A stretch of 64,000 bases of DNA. Origin: Candidatus Parabeggiatoa sp. nov. 2 (GTDB lineage Bacteria; Pseudomonadota; Gammaproteobacteria; Beggiatoales; Beggiatoaceae). The stretch spans positions 1-64,000 of the forward strand of contig NBMI01000028.1 in NCBI GenBank assembly GCA_002085445.1, read 5' to 3'. Of this stretch, positions 17,704 through 28,187 are shown in pieces (position 1 is the stretch's first letter; each line of letters begins with the position of its first letter). The notes under the pieces were generated by a model. It searched no databases. It was not told the DNA's origin and worked only from the letters and a program-made list of their open reading frames with translations. Both the position numbers and the translations under genes were made by a program.

Positions 17704-20700
17704 TTAGTGCCTTCGATAATTCCCAGAACTCCGCCCTCTTCTTCCGCCTCTACCACGATGAGTTCTTCTAATCTGTTCTTCCGGTTCTTCTATCACAACC
17801 GTGTATGTCAGGATACCGTTAGAGGGGGCAATGCTCGCTTCAACCGCTTCGCCTTCGGCAAAATTTCCGATCTGCAACCCAAAGTGGGATTCCACAAGGT
17901 AGGGTTGACCCTTGTATGTGAAGGAGTAGGTACCATCGGCCTTGAACACGATATCTTTGACTCCCTGAAATTCGTAGCCTTCCTCAGTAAAAGTATCAGG
18001 GGAGAGCATGGTTGGCGTGAAGGTTTGCATCGTGCCATCTGGATACACCACTTTGGCTGGCTCCGAACTGGTACGGCTTTCCGGCAGATAAAGTCCGGGT
18101 GACAGGCCCTCGGGGGCAGGTTTGATAAGCGGATCAAATATTCCTACCTGATGGGCAGTGTGGCCGGGTTGCGTTTGGCCGTTATCTTCCATCATGACAT
18201 CACCGCGTTTGCCTAAAACGACTTCACCATCGCCCAGTGCTTTGGATAATTCTACTGGGTTTTGAGGGGCAGGAATGACTTTAAATTGTTGTCCATATGG
18301 TGTCGTTATCGTATAAAAACCACCGTCATCCTCCGACAGTCCTATCGGGATTTCGTCCGTGTCAACTTGAATCACATTGTCGGCATCCGGGATAAAGCTG
18401 AAGTTGATACCGGCTGAGTTCCCGGTGCCTTTGACGAGCAAAACTCCCCCCTTCTCCTTCGGCTGTGACAGAACAAACTCGGCCAGATTGGCTTCTGCGA
18501 GGGAAAGAGTCACATTTGTTGTCAAGGGGGTTCCTCTACCGCCGATACCAAAGCCGGCACTGAAATCGGGCACACTCGGTAACGCCACTTGAGCGGGCAA
18601 ATCCGCTGGGGGTAACAATGTCCGAAGTGTTACTTTGGCACCCACCGGGGCCGTTAAAGCGCCGTCTGGAGCAACTTGCCAACCCGGCGGTATCAGTTGT
18701 TCCACATCTTGGGGGATGACATTCTCCGCATCAAGGTTGGTGAAGAGCTTGGAAACGTCTTCGCTGGGCATTTGCTTAAATTCATCGCTATTGAGTGCGT
18801 CCAGATGGGCCGGGGTGATTTGATTGATAACGTCGGTCGGCAATCCGCCCATATTGTCTTTGGTGAGGCCGCCTAGGGCCTCAAGCGGCATTTGTTCAAA
18901 CTGCTCTGGTGTCAACTCCGCCAGCGTGTCTTTTTGAACTTCGGCTAGTTGCTCTGGCTTGAGAGCACTGAAAGCCTCTGGGGGGATGCTCTCCAATTGT
19001 TCTGGCTCTAAAACACCAAAGACCGCAGGTTCTAATTCACTGAGAGTCTCAGCGTCCAGAGTGGTAAGGGCCTCGTCCGTCAGGCCAAAGTCTTCGAGTG
19101 TCGCTGGTTCCACACCGGGGCCTAACACCACGTCCTCTGGTAGTTGCACTGTTGAACTCAAGTGTACGTTGGATAGGATAGTACCGGGGGCAATCTGAGC
19201 GGCCATTATTAGTGCTGGCTTGTTAGGATCGCCACGGATTTCGCCCGCCAGTGTGCCACCTTTGACAGTTGTACCAGCGGCCAGTTGCACATCTTCAATG
19301 AGGCCATTCTCACTGGAGTTGGTGATGGTACCGGATAAAGTGCCGCCACTCAGTTTGGCCCCGGTAAACTCAATGTTTGTTATGGTGCCTCGGTTAGTAA
19401 TTGTGCCAGCTAAACGGCCGCCTGTCAATAGGGCCCCAGGTTCGATGGTGGTATCAGAAACGATACCTTGACTGTCAATGTTGCCCGCCAGTATGCCACC
19501 TTTGACAATTGTACCAGCAGCGAGCTGCACGTTGGAAATGGTGCCACCAATCTGACTTGAGTTGGTGATGGTACCGGATAAAGTGCCGCCGCTCAGTTTG
19601 GTCCCAACAAAGTCAATGTTTGTGATGGTGCCGTTATTGGTGGTCGTCCCACTTAGACTGCCACCCGTTAATAGGGCCCCGGCTTTTAGGGTGGAATTAG
19701 AAACCAGGCCTTGATTATGAATATTGCCTTCAAACACGGACTTGGAAACACTAGCACCTTTCGTCACGAGGGTATCACCTGTGAAGGTTTGTCCAGTGAC
19801 AGCGCCAGAAACAACAACTGTTGGCTTAAATGACGGTGGGAGTGCCGATGTGTCATCGACGGCCCCGTCACTGGGTGTCGTGGTGCCATCCGTACTTCCG
19901 TCCGGCGGTGTGGTGGTGCCACCCGTACTTCCGTCCGGCGGTGTGGTGCTGCCACCCGTACTTCCGTCCGGCGAGGTGGTGCTGTCACCCGTACTTCCGT
20001 CCGGCGAGGTGGTGCTGTCACCCGTATTTCCGTCCGGCGAGGTGGTGCTGCCACCCGTATTTCCGTCCGGCGGTGTGGTGTTGCCATCCGTGTTTCCATC
20101 GGGTGGCGAAGTGTCGTTGTCGTGGATGGTGAGGAAGGCCGTGTTGTTAGCCATACCCGCACCCGTGCCCGTCAGATTGCTGAGGCTGATTTTTAAGGTT
20201 CTATCACCTTCATGGGTAGTATTATCAATAATGTCTATCGTGAAGGTTTGGTCACCTTGTTGGCCGTCGGCCCAAATCAATGTACCAAGGCTTGTTTGAT
20301 AGTCTTGTCCAGCGATTGCGGTATCATCGCTGGTGGCGTAGTCAATGGTGAGGGTTCTCGTATCACCCTCCAAGCGGCTCACGGTAATCGTCGCGGGGCC
20401 ACTGTCTTCAGCAACCTGATACTCGGGGGCGGAAAAGCCAACCATACCCACTTGAAGTCTTAGGCCTCCAGTGCTGACAATGCTTCCATCGGCAGCAGTC
20501 TCATCGCCCGGTTGACCATCAACTAGGGTCAATGTGGCTGTCTGAACGGTTTGTCCATTGGGCAAGGTGGCTGTTTGGAGGCTGACATTGGGTAAGTCAT
20601 ACCAAGTGTTGTTGCTATCACCCGGTACGGTTGGCCCATATTGGCGATAACCATCGCCGCCAGTTACATCGCCATGATAGTACACGGTCAATGCGGTTTG

Positions 20701-23121
20701 TGGGCAGTTATCCAGTTCAAACGCTATCTGGCCCTGCGGGTAATGGTAGCCGGCTTCTGGTGTCAACGAGACTGTGTTGATGTACTGGAGCGTGCAATCA
20801 GTGTTATGAATGACTAAGGTTATGTAAGCACCCGTGACGGCATCAGGCCCAGAAACCACTTCGGCTTGTTGGCTGTCTTTGAGGCCATCACCGTTGCCAT
20901 CGCCGTTGTTGGGGGCGGCATCTTCAATCTCAGTGGACACCCCATCGGTATCACCTTTGATAAAGGTGGCAATGCAGGTACTATTGCTGGACAGGGTGAT
21001 TTTGCCGTCGATTTCGCAATCACCGTCGAAGCCGTCAAATTGCCAACCTTGGTCAGGTTGAGCCGTGAGCGTCACCTTGGTATTGGCGGGGTAGTTGACG
21101 GTGCAGTTGTCATCACAATCAATATTATCGCCAGTCAGTGTACCGTTGCCGAGGATCATGACGGTTAGGGTAAATTGCTCTTCGACGAAAGTCACGGTGC
21201 AGGATTTCTCACTGTTGATCACTACCGTGCCGGTGCTATCACAATCGCCTTGTAAGCCACTGAAGTACCAGCCGCTATCGGGTGTGGCCGTCAGTGTGAC
21301 TGAGGTACCATTAAAGTAGTCTTGTTGACAGTCATCGCCACAATTGATGCCGTCAGTAGTAATGGTGCCGTTGCCTTCTTTGTTGACGGTGAGTTGGTAG
21401 ATATCCGTCTTCGCAACGGTCACCGTAAAGCTTTGGTCAACGTCTACCGTGCCGTCGCTAACGCGCAATGTGACATTGTTGTTGCCCACGTCGGCATTTG
21501 CCGGGGTGCCAGTCAACGTGGCCGTGCCATTGCCGTTATCAGTCAGACTTAACCAAGTCGGCTGAGTTGGGGCGGTGATAGCCAAGGTATTACCTACGTC
21601 AACATCACTTGCCACTATATTATAGGTATAGGCATTGTCTTCGGTGGCGGCCGTAATGGCGGTGCTAGTAAACACGGGCGCATCGTTGGTATTGTTCACC
21701 GTCACCGTGAAACTTTGGTCAACTTGGGCCGTGCCGTCATTGACGCGCAGTGTGACATTGTGGTTGCCCACGTCGGTGTTAGTCGGGGTGCCAGTCAACG
21801 TGGCCGTGCCATTGCCGTTATCCAGCAAATTCAACCAGTTAGGTTTGATTGGGGCGGTTAGGGTTAAGGTGTCACCGGTATCGACATCACTTGCCACAAC
21901 GCTATAACTATAAGTACTGTCTTCATTGGCCGAAGTGACGGCCGTACTGGTGAACACAGGCGCATCATTAACCGCCGTAATGCTGAGATTGGCGGTATCA
22001 GTCGCACTACTAAACGCCGTTGTGCCACCATTGGTACTGGTATCGACTTGATTGCCGGCCGTACCACTGGTTTTATCCCAAGCACGGAAGGTGATTGCAT
22101 CCGTGATGCTACCATTGAAGTTGGCGTTGGGTTTCCAGTAAAGCCGTGTATTGGTATCGGCCGCCAGCAGTAGCGCATTATTGTCGGCCACACTACCCGC
22201 AGCCGTCCAAGTGGTTCCACCGTCTAACGTGTAATGCCAATTACCATTAGTCGTTAAGGCGGCCGTCAAAGCCACACCCGTCACTGCACTGCTATCAATA
22301 TCAGTGACATTACCGCTAAGTGCCACGAGATCCGTTATTAAAGTGCCCACCGCACCAGATGGCGTAGCCGCATCTTCGGCTATTGCATTCAAATTGAGAG
22401 CAGCCGTGTTGCCATCTTTGTCTTTGGTGTTGTCTAGCACTGGCGCATCGTTGCTATTGTTCACCATCACCGTGAACGTTTGGTCAACTTGGGCCGTGCC
22501 ATCGCTGACGCGCAACGTGACATTGTTGTTGCCCACGTCGGCATTTGCCGGGGTGCCAGTCAACGTGGCCGTGCCATCGCCATTATCCGTCAAGTTCAGC
22601 CACGTTGGTTTGGTTGGTACCGTGATAACCAAGGTATGGCCCACATCGACATCACTGGCAACGACATTATAAGTATAGGCACTGTCTTCGGTGGCGGCCG
22701 TGACGGCGGTGCTAGTAAACACGGGCGCATCATTGGTATTGTTCACCATCACCGTGAAAGTTTGGTCAACTTGGGCCGTGCCATCGCTGACGCGCAACGT
22801 GACATTGTTGTTGCCCACGTCCGCATTTGCCGGGGTGCCAGTCAACGTGGCCGTGCCATCACCATTATCAGTCAGACTTAACCAAGTCGGCTGAGTTGGG
22901 GCGGTGATAGCCAAGCTATTACCTACGTCAACATCACTTGCCACTATATTATAGGTATAGGCACTGTCTTCGGTGGCGGCCGTGATGGCGGTACTGGTAA
23001 ACACGGGCGCATCGTTGGTAAGCGTCGCGGTACCATTGCCATTATCCGTCAAGTTCAGCCACGTTGGTTTGGTTGGGGCGGTGATAACCAAGGTATTACC
23101 TACGTCAACATCACTTGCCAC
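17704..23121 (-). CDS. Giant modular adhesin, C-terminal part
   Basis: About 1,805 residues form the downstream part of a 10-kb adhesin gene. In order they hold Ig-like He_PIG repeats (each with DAPVFTS, YTYNIVASDVDVG, PTWLxLTDNGxGTATLTGTP), two InlB-type repeats with cysteine pairs (GxGTITTDGINCGDDC), and a calcium-like DGNGDGLKDS spacer. Next come an anchor-U-like region, one Calx-beta domain (about YQVAEDSGPATITVSR to ISLSNL), an 11-residue PPDGSTGGTTT linker, and a beta-solenoid of GxLSGTITNxxxI units. These are followed by about ten 11-residue repeats of the type LEPEQLESIPPEAFSAL, a globular end and an arginine-rich tail RTHRGRGGRRGR. It shares its frame with the 5' part at 23386-27699; see the +22/-22 junctions. 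The first Ig repeat lacks about 35 residues in frame. Likely role: attachment, filament sheath or biofilm. Confidence 0.8.
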   Translation of the reverse strand: MASDVDVGNTLVITAPTKPTWLNLTDNGNGTATLTNDAPVFTSTAITAATEDSAYTYNIVASDVDVGNSLAITAPTQPTWLSLTDNGDGTATLTGTPANADVGNNNVTLRVSDGTAQVDQTFTVMVNNTNDAPVFTSTAVTAATEDSAYTYNVVASDVDVGHTLVITVPTKPTWLNLTDNGDGTATLTGTPANADVGNNNVTLRVSDGTAQVDQTFTVMVNNSNDAPVLDNTKDKDGNTAALNLNAIAEDAATPSGAVGTLITDLVALSGNVTDIDSSAVTGVALTAALTTNGNWHYTLDGGTTWTAAGSVADNNALLLAADTNTRLYWKPNANFNGSITDAITFRAWDKTSGTAGNQVDTSTNGGTTAFSSATDTANLSITAVNDAPVFTSTAVTSANEDSTYSYSVVASDVDTGDTLTLTAPIKPNWLNLLDNGNGTATLTGTPTNTDVGNHNVTLRVNDGTAQVDQSFTVTVNNTNDAPVFTSTAITAATEDNAYTYNIVASDVDVGNTLAITAPTQPTWLSLTDNGNGTATLTGTPANADVGNNNVTLRVSDGTVDVDQSFTVTVAKTDIYQLTVNKEGNGTITTDGINCGDDCQQDYFNGTSVTLTATPDSGWYFSGLQGDCDSTGTVVINSEKSCTVTFVEEQFTLTVMILGNGTLTGDNIDCDDNCTVNYPANTKVTLTAQPDQGWQFDGFDGDCEIDGKITLSSNSTCIATFIKGDTDGVSTEIEDAAPNNGDGNGDGLKDSQQAEVVSGPDAVTGAYITLVIHNTDCTLQYINTVSLTPEAGYHYPQGQIAFELDNCPQTALTVYYHGDVTGGDGYRQYGPTVPGDSNNTWYDLPNVSLQTATLPNGQTVQTATLTLVDGQPGDETAADGSIVSTGGLRLQVGMVGFSAPEYQVAEDSGPATITVSRLEGDTRTLTIDYATSDDTAIAGQDYQTSLGTLIWADGQQGDQTFTIDIIDNTTHEGDRTLKISLSNLTGTGAGMANNTAFLTIHDNDTSPPDGNTDGNTTPPDGNTGGSTTSPDGNTGDSTTSPDGSTGDSTTSPDGSTGGSTTPPDGSTGGTTTPPDGSTDGTTTPSDGAVDDTSALPPSFKPTVVVSGAVTGQTFTGDTLVTKGASVSKSVFEGNIHNQGLVSNSTLKAGALLTGGSLSGTTTNNGTITNIDFVGTKLSGGTLSGTITNSSQIGGTISNVQLAAGTIVKGGILAGNIDSQGIVSDTTIEPGALLTGGRLAGTITNRGTITNIEFTGAKLSGGTLSGTITNSSENGLIEDVQLAAGTTVKGGTLAGEIRGDPNKPALIMAAQIAPGTILSNVHLSSTVQLPEDVVLGPGVEPATLEDFGLTDEALTTLDAETLSELEPAVFGVLEPEQLESIPPEAFSALKPEQLAEVQKDTLAELTPEQFEQMPLEALGGLTKDNMGGLPTDVINQITPAHLDALNSDEFKQMPSEDVSKLFTNLDAENVIPQDVEQLIPPGWQVAPDGALTAPVGAKVTLRTLLPPADLPAQVALPSVPDFSAGFGIGGRGTPLTTNVTLSLAEANLAEFVLSQPKEKGGVLLVKGTGNSAGINFSFIPDADNVIQVDTDEIPIGLSEDDGGFYTITTPYGQQFKVIPAPQNPVELSKALGDGEVVLGKRGDVMMEDNGQTQPGHTAHQVGIFDPLIKPAPEGLSPGLYLPESRTSSEPAKVVYPDGTMQTFTPTMLSPDTFTEEGYEFQGVKDIVFKADGTYSFTYKGQPYLVESHFGLQIGNFAEGEAVEASIAPSNGILTYTVVIEEPEEQIRRTHRGRGGRRGRSSGNYRRH

Positions 23122-23460
23122 TATATTATAGGTATAGGCACTGTCTTCGGTGGCGGCACGGGCGCATCGTTGGTATTAACGACGGTTACTGTGAACGTTT
23201 GGTCAACTTGGGCCGTGCCATCGCTAACGCGCAATGTGACATTGTTGTTGCCCACGTCGGCGTTAGTTGGTGTGCCCGTTAATGTTGCGGTGCCATCACC
23301 ATTATCAGTCAGACTTAACCAAGTCGGCTGAGTTGGGGCGGTGATAGCCAAGGTATTACCTACGTCAACATCACTTGCCACTATATTATAGGTATAGGCA
23401 CTGTCTTCGGTGGCGGCCGTGATGGCGGTGCTGGTAAACACGGGCGCATCGGCTGGTAAA
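23121..23460 (-). pseudogene. One Ig-like repeat of the adhesin in a shifted frame
   Basis: This block encodes one normal He_PIG unit (DAPVFTSTAITAATEDSAYT to QTFTVTVVNTNDAPV) but in a different frame from both neighbours. At the upstream edge (about 23440-23460) roughly 22 nt coding for DAPTFTS appear duplicated. At the downstream edge (about 23157) 22 nt are missing compared with the other repeats. The two changes cancel, so the flanking parts are in the same frame. Read literally, translation from the N-terminal part ends at 23386. Confidence 0.8.
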
Positions 23461-26400
23461 CGTCGGCGCATCATTAATATTATTGACGGAGACGGTAAAA
23501 TTTTGGTCAACATTGACTGTGCCATCATTAACGCGCAGGGTGACATTGTGGGTGCCAACCTCTGCATTGGTAGGTGTCCCAGCCAGTGTCCCGGTGCCAT
23601 TGCCGTTATCCGTCAACGTCAGCCATGCCGGTTTGGTTGAAGCCGTCAGGGTGAGCGTATCAGTCACATCAACCTCACTCACTGCAATACTGTAGCTATA
23701 AGGGCTGTCTTCATCGCTTGAGGTTATTGCTGTACTCGTGAAAATCGGCAGATCATTGGAGTTATTGACGGTGACAGTAAAGCTCTGATCCAGATTCACT
23801 GTGCCATCATTGACGCGCAGCGTGACATTGTGACTGCCAACTTCACTGTTAGTCGGTGTGCCCGTTAATGTGGCGGTGCCATCACCATTATCCGTCAGGG
23901 TCAACCAAGCCGGTTTCACTGGCGTGCTGAACGTGAGGCTATCACCGACATCCAGGTCGCTCGTCGTGATGCTGTAGCTATAGAGACTATCTTCATTGAT
24001 GGTCGTTGTAGCTGTGCTGGTAAAAGTGGGTGCGTCGTTGGTATTGTTCACGGTAACCGTAAACGTTTGATCCACGTCCACCGTCCCATCATTGACGCGC
24101 AGCGTGACATTGTGGATTCCAACCTCAGCATTGGTGGGTGTCCCTGTCAGTGTCCCGGTGCCATTACCATTATCAGTCAATGTGAGCCAAGTCGGCTTGG
24201 TGGGCGCAGTCAGGCTCAGAGTGTCGCCAACATCGATGTCAGTGCTGGTGATGTTGTAGGTATAAAGGCTGTCTTCATTGACAGAAGTGAGCGCTGTACT
24301 GGTAAAAGTCGGCGCATCGTTAGTATTGACAACGGTGATAATGAAGCTTTGAACAACATTTTCCGAGCCATAATTGAGGTACAAAGTGACATTATGGGTG
24401 CCGACTTCGTTATTAGTCGGTGTACCCACTAAAGTACCGGTACCATCATTATTGTCGGTCAGAGTCAACCAGGTGGGTTTAACCGTCGCACTGATAACCG
24501 GCGTGAATCCGTCCGTCGTTTCGGCATATGTTAGAGTGATGTTATAGGTATAGGCCGAATCTTCATTAACTGAAGTTGTCGCGGTACTACTAAAAGCCGG
24601 CGGACGTTTTTCATACGCGCCAATATCGCAGGTGTTATGTTGAGGGCGGCTAATCCCACGCTGATCGGTCGATTCACAAGCGGTATTGTCCCCGGCATTG
24701 AGGGCCACACTATTGGGTAACAGGGACATCGTGTGTGTAGGACCACTATTGTCCTGCAAGCTGCCCAAATTGGGATCACCGTTGAGGGTGGCACTGCATG
24801 AACCGTCTTCTATTAGGTTGTTGGAGTTAGTCGATAGCGTGCCATTATTAACACAATCTCCACCACCGAGACTATTGGCGATAATGGTGTTTGTCAGATG
24901 TAAGGTGCCTTCATTTAGAATACCGGCACCGCCACTGGCATTACTCGCTTGGTTATCAGACAAGGTACTGTTATTAACCGTCATGGTTCTGCCGGTTTGG
25001 TTTTTTAGGGCCGCGCCGCCACCGCTGATCTGTATAGATAAGTTGTGATAAAAAGTGCTATTGCTAATCAACGCATCGCCTGAGTTCAGAATGGCCCCCG
25101 CATAACCGGCCAGATTATCCAGAAAAGTGCTATTGTTGACGAGCAGGAGCGCTTCATTTTTTATCACGCCACCACTATAATTGAACCCGGCCATATTGTT
25201 GGAAAAAGTACACCCGTTAATGGTTAGGCTTGTGGTACTGTCCCCAACTAGAATGGCACCCCCATCCTGGGTATTGGTGCTTCCATCAGTTATGGTTAGG
25301 TTGTTGAGCGTGATATCGCCGGCTGTGGTTTCAAGTATCCGCACCGCACCGTTGCCACTGAGGGTGATATTGTTATTGCCACCGTCAATGGTGAGGTCTT
25401 TGCCAATGGTCAGTTGGCTGCTGAGGGTGATGGTTTGGCCGGCGATGCTTGAGTCAAAGGTAATGGTATCTCCGACACCGGCGGCGATAATTGCGTCACG
25501 CAATGAACCGGCACCACTGTCATTGGTGTTAGCCACGGTTGGATTAGTGACGGCGGTGACATTGACGATAAAATTCTGTGTGCCTGTCGCCGTGCCATCG
25601 CTGACTTGCAAACTGATACCGTGGTTGCCGGCATCACTTCCATCGGGCGTGCCGCTGAGGAAGGCCGTGCCATCACCGTTGTCAGTCAATGTTGTCAACC
25701 AACTGGGTTGGGTGGGTGCGGTAATGGTCAGTTCCGTGCCCAAATTATCCACATCGTTAGTCGTTATATTATAGGTATAAACACTACCCGCCGTGGCAGA
25801 CGTGACTTCGGTACTGGTAAACGTTGGGGCATCGTTGTCAGCGGTAATATCCATCGCGGCGGTGACAATGTTGGAATCGGTGGTGCCATCGTTCACTTTG
25901 TAAGTGAACGTATCACTACCAGTGGCATCGGCATTGGGAGTATAGGTGAAATCACCATTCGCCGGGTCAGTGAAATTGGCACTCCCTTTGCTACCGTTGG
26001 TCACTATGCTGTAGGTTAGGCTATCGCCGTCTATGTCGTAGGCAATCATGAAGCTACTGAGTGCGGTGTCTTCATTTGTCTGGAAATAGTCACCTGAAGC
26101 ATCGAACCAATTAGCCGCATCCATGTTGGTTAAAGTGCCGTGATTATTGTTGCTGGTACTGTCATAAGCAGTCATGCCGGTGCCTTCATCAAAACGCCAG
26201 TAGCCGACTAAGCCAGATTCGTTGCCTTGCAGGAATTGGTGCATATTGGCTTGGATTTGGGCTTGGGTACGGGCAACCGCCCAAATACGGACTTCGTCTA
26301 GCTGGCCTTTGAAAAACTCTATGCCCGAAAAGGTCGCTGCGAGGCCTGTTTGTCCCGTCGGCAGATTGGGTGTTGATGTACTCGTCAAAGTTTGTGCATT

Positions 26401-27699
26401 CCCATCGACGTAGAGTTCCCATGTTCCACTCCGTCGTATTAATGCAACATGATGCCATCCATCTATGGACAAAACATAGTCTGAATCGGCTACAATTATT
26501 CCACCCACAAGCAGTTGTAATTTATTGGTTGCATTATCAACCAATAAACCGTAACCATTCGTTGTGCTATTGCCGTTATAAAAAATAACTTGCTTGGTAC
26601 TGGTACTACCATCCCAGTTTATCCAGGCTTCCATGCTGATATTATCGATGGCGGTTGTGACTAAATTGGCTAACACATAGTCATCGGTCCCATCGAAATC
26701 CAACGCGGTGCCAAAGGCAGCGACAGGTGCAACGCTAGGATATTCATAGGCTCCAATGTCACAATTGGTTTGACGAGATTCTCCGCGCTGATCGGTCGTT
26801 AAACAAGTGGCACTATCCCCAGCCGCAATCGCCGGGCTGCCCAATTGCAACGCCATGGTTTGGGTGTCGCCACCATTGTTTGCTAATGCATTCAACATCG
26901 AATCGCCACTGAGTGCAGGATTACAAGAGTTATCTTCAATGAGGTTGTTGGTGTTGGTACTGATGCTGCCAGTGTTGTAACAATCAGAGTTATTCGTACT
27001 ATTGGCAAGAATCGTATTCAATAAATTGAGTGTCCCAGCCGAACCATTAAGGATAGCACTGCCATTACCGCCACCGCTCGTATTGCCACTAAAAGTACTA
27101 TTTTTGACAGTTAGAATCGCTTCATTTGAAATTCCACCACCCGCCCAACTCGCTGAATTACTATTGAACGTACTGTTTTTAACGGTCAAGGTTTGCTCAT
27201 TGCGAATAGCACCACCGCTATTATTAGCAACATTGTTGTCAAAAGTGCTATTGAGAACAGTAACATTTCCGTTTGAATTAAAAATACCACCACCGCTGGA
27301 ACCGGTACTGTTAGATGTGTTCCCATTAGCAATGATTAAACTGTCAAACGTGACTGTCCCCGCCGTCACTTCAAACACGCGCACAGCATTATTGCCGCTA
27401 ATGGTTATATTTTGCCCGGTGCCATCAATGGCGAGGTTTTTGTTAATGGTGAGTTGGCTGCTGAGGGTGATGGTTTGCCCGGCGATGCTTGAGTCAAAGG
27501 TAATCGTATCACTGGCAACGGTATCGGTAATGGCTTGCCGTAAGGAACCAGCACCACTGTCGTTATTATTGGTGACGGTGATAGTTGCAGCATTCGCCAA
27601 CGGGGGTAGGGCGGCACTCATCAATAGCATCGCCACCAATAGGCTACTCAAAGGCCAAAAAAAAGCCCGAGTTTGAGTGGTGGGTGTTGTGTGTTTCAT
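23386..27699 (-). CDS. Giant modular adhesin, N-terminal part
   Basis: The start at 27699 (MKHTTPTTQTRAF) is preceded by GGAGG 8 nt upstream and gives a signal peptide ending near LPPLANA. The modules in order are a parallel beta-helix with CSLREA/choice-of-anchor-Q character (ITVTNNNDSGAGSLRQAI to CDIGAYEY, about 35-325), and a LamG-like concanavalin domain (ALDFDGTDDYV to VGYWRFDEGTG, about 330-520). A cadherin-like Ig unit with FTYTPNADATGSDTFTYKVN, one He_PIG repeat, a second beta-helix again ending in CDIGAYE, and about five He_PIG repeats follow. The reading ends at 23386 after the +22 nt junction, with a non-homologous tail RCARVYQHRHHG. In the unbroken gene this would join the part ending at 17704, giving about 3,300 residues exported through Sec. 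Lectin-like and beta-helix modules suggest carbohydrate binding, which is an inference. Confidence 0.83.
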   Translation of the reverse strand: MKHTTPTTQTRAFFWPLSSLLVAMLLMSAALPPLANAATITVTNNNDSGAGSLRQAITDTVASDTITFDSSIAGQTITLSSQLTINKNLAIDGTGQNITISGNNAVRVFEVTAGTVTFDSLIIANGNTSNSTGSSGGGIFNSNGNVTVLNSTFDNNVANNSGGAIRNEQTLTVKNSTFNSNSASWAGGGISNEAILTVKNSTFSGNTSGGGNGSAILNGSAGTLNLLNTILANSTNNSDCYNTGSISTNTNNLIEDNSCNPALSGDSMLNALANNGGDTQTMALQLGSPAIAAGDSATCLTTDQRGESRQTNCDIGAYEYPSVAPVAAFGTALDFDGTDDYVLANLVTTAIDNISMEAWINWDGSTSTKQVIFYNGNSTTNGYGLLVDNATNKLQLLVGGIIVADSDYVLSIDGWHHVALIRRSGTWELYVDGNAQTLTSTSTPNLPTGQTGLAATFSGIEFFKGQLDEVRIWAVARTQAQIQANMHQFLQGNESGLVGYWRFDEGTGMTAYDSTSNNNHGTLTNMDAANWFDASGDYFQTNEDTALSSFMIAYDIDGDSLTYSIVTNGSKGSANFTDPANGDFTYTPNADATGSDTFTYKVNDGTTDSNIVTAAMDITADNDAPTFTSTEVTSATAGSVYTYNITTNDVDNLGTELTITAPTQPSWLTTLTDNGDGTAFLSGTPDGSDAGNHGISLQVSDGTATGTQNFIVNVTAVTNPTVANTNDSGAGSLRDAIIAAGVGDTITFDSSIAGQTITLSSQLTIGKDLTIDGGNNNITLSGNGAVRILETTAGDITLNNLTITDGSTNTQDGGAILVGDSTTSLTINGCTFSNNMAGFNYSGGVIKNEALLLVNNSTFLDNLAGYAGAILNSGDALISNSTFYHNLSIQISGGGAALKNQTGRTMTVNNSTLSDNQASNASGGAGILNEGTLHLTNTIIANSLGGGDCVNNGTLSTNSNNLIEDGSCSATLNGDPNLGSLQDNSGPTHTMSLLPNSVALNAGDNTACESTDQRGISRPQHNTCDIGAYEKRPPAFSSTATTSVNEDSAYTYNITLTYAETTDGFTPVISATVKPTWLTLTDNNDGTGTLVGTPTNNEVGTHNVTLYLNYGSENVVQSFIITVVNTNDAPTFTSTALTSVNEDSLYTYNITSTDIDVGDTLSLTAPTKPTWLTLTDNGNGTGTLTGTPTNAEVGIHNVTLRVNDGTVDVDQTFTVTVNNTNDAPTFTSTATTTINEDSLYSYSITTSDLDVGDSLTFSTPVKPAWLTLTDNGDGTATLTGTPTNSEVGSHNVTLRVNDGTVNLDQSFTVTVNNSNDLPIFTSTAITSSDEDSPYSYSIAVSEVDVTDTLTLTASTKPAWLTLTDNGNGTGTLAGTPTNAEVGTHNVTLRVNDGTVNVDQNFTVSVNNINDAPTFTSRCARVYQHRHHGRHRRQCLYL

Positions 27700-28187
27700 G
27701 GTGTTATCCTCCAGTTTGAGTGTTTGCACTTTCTGTGAGTTGTGTAAGGTGTTTCATTTATTTTTCCGGAGTTTTCAGTACTTGAATAGAAGCGATGTTT
27801 ATCTTGAATTTTGTCTAGTTAGAAATCCGATTTTTCTGGCTATCAACAGAATTAATTTCTGCTTTCGTGAGAATGACGAAATATCATATCGTGCGAGGGA
27901 TTTGTAAATATGATACTAAATAATAAATAATTTATATGCAATTATCGACTCGTACTTGATGGTTTTTTTTCGTTGATGGTTAAGAGTTTTACAAGAGGCT
28001 ATTGGGTATAATTTTTTACATCAAAATGGCACCAAACATTTCAAAAAATTCACTTAAAGCATTGAATTGAGTCTAAAAAAATTGAATATTTCATTGAATC
28101 TTTAATCACTATTTGATGACTCAAATTTCAATGAACTATTTAAAATAATCTTTAAAATTCAATATGTTAAAATAAATAATGAACATT
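27700..28187. other. AT-rich spacer upstream of the giant adhesin
   Basis: No gene, hairpin array or transposon end is recognised. Very AT-rich stretches at about 27900-28180 would suit a promoter region for the adhesin, but no convincing -35/-10 pair stands out. Confidence 0.4.

Noticed and set aside
17704-27699. Many open frames on the plus strand opposite the adhesin
   Set aside because: They mirror the repeated codon pattern of the adhesin and have no starts, ribosome sites or recognisable proteins.
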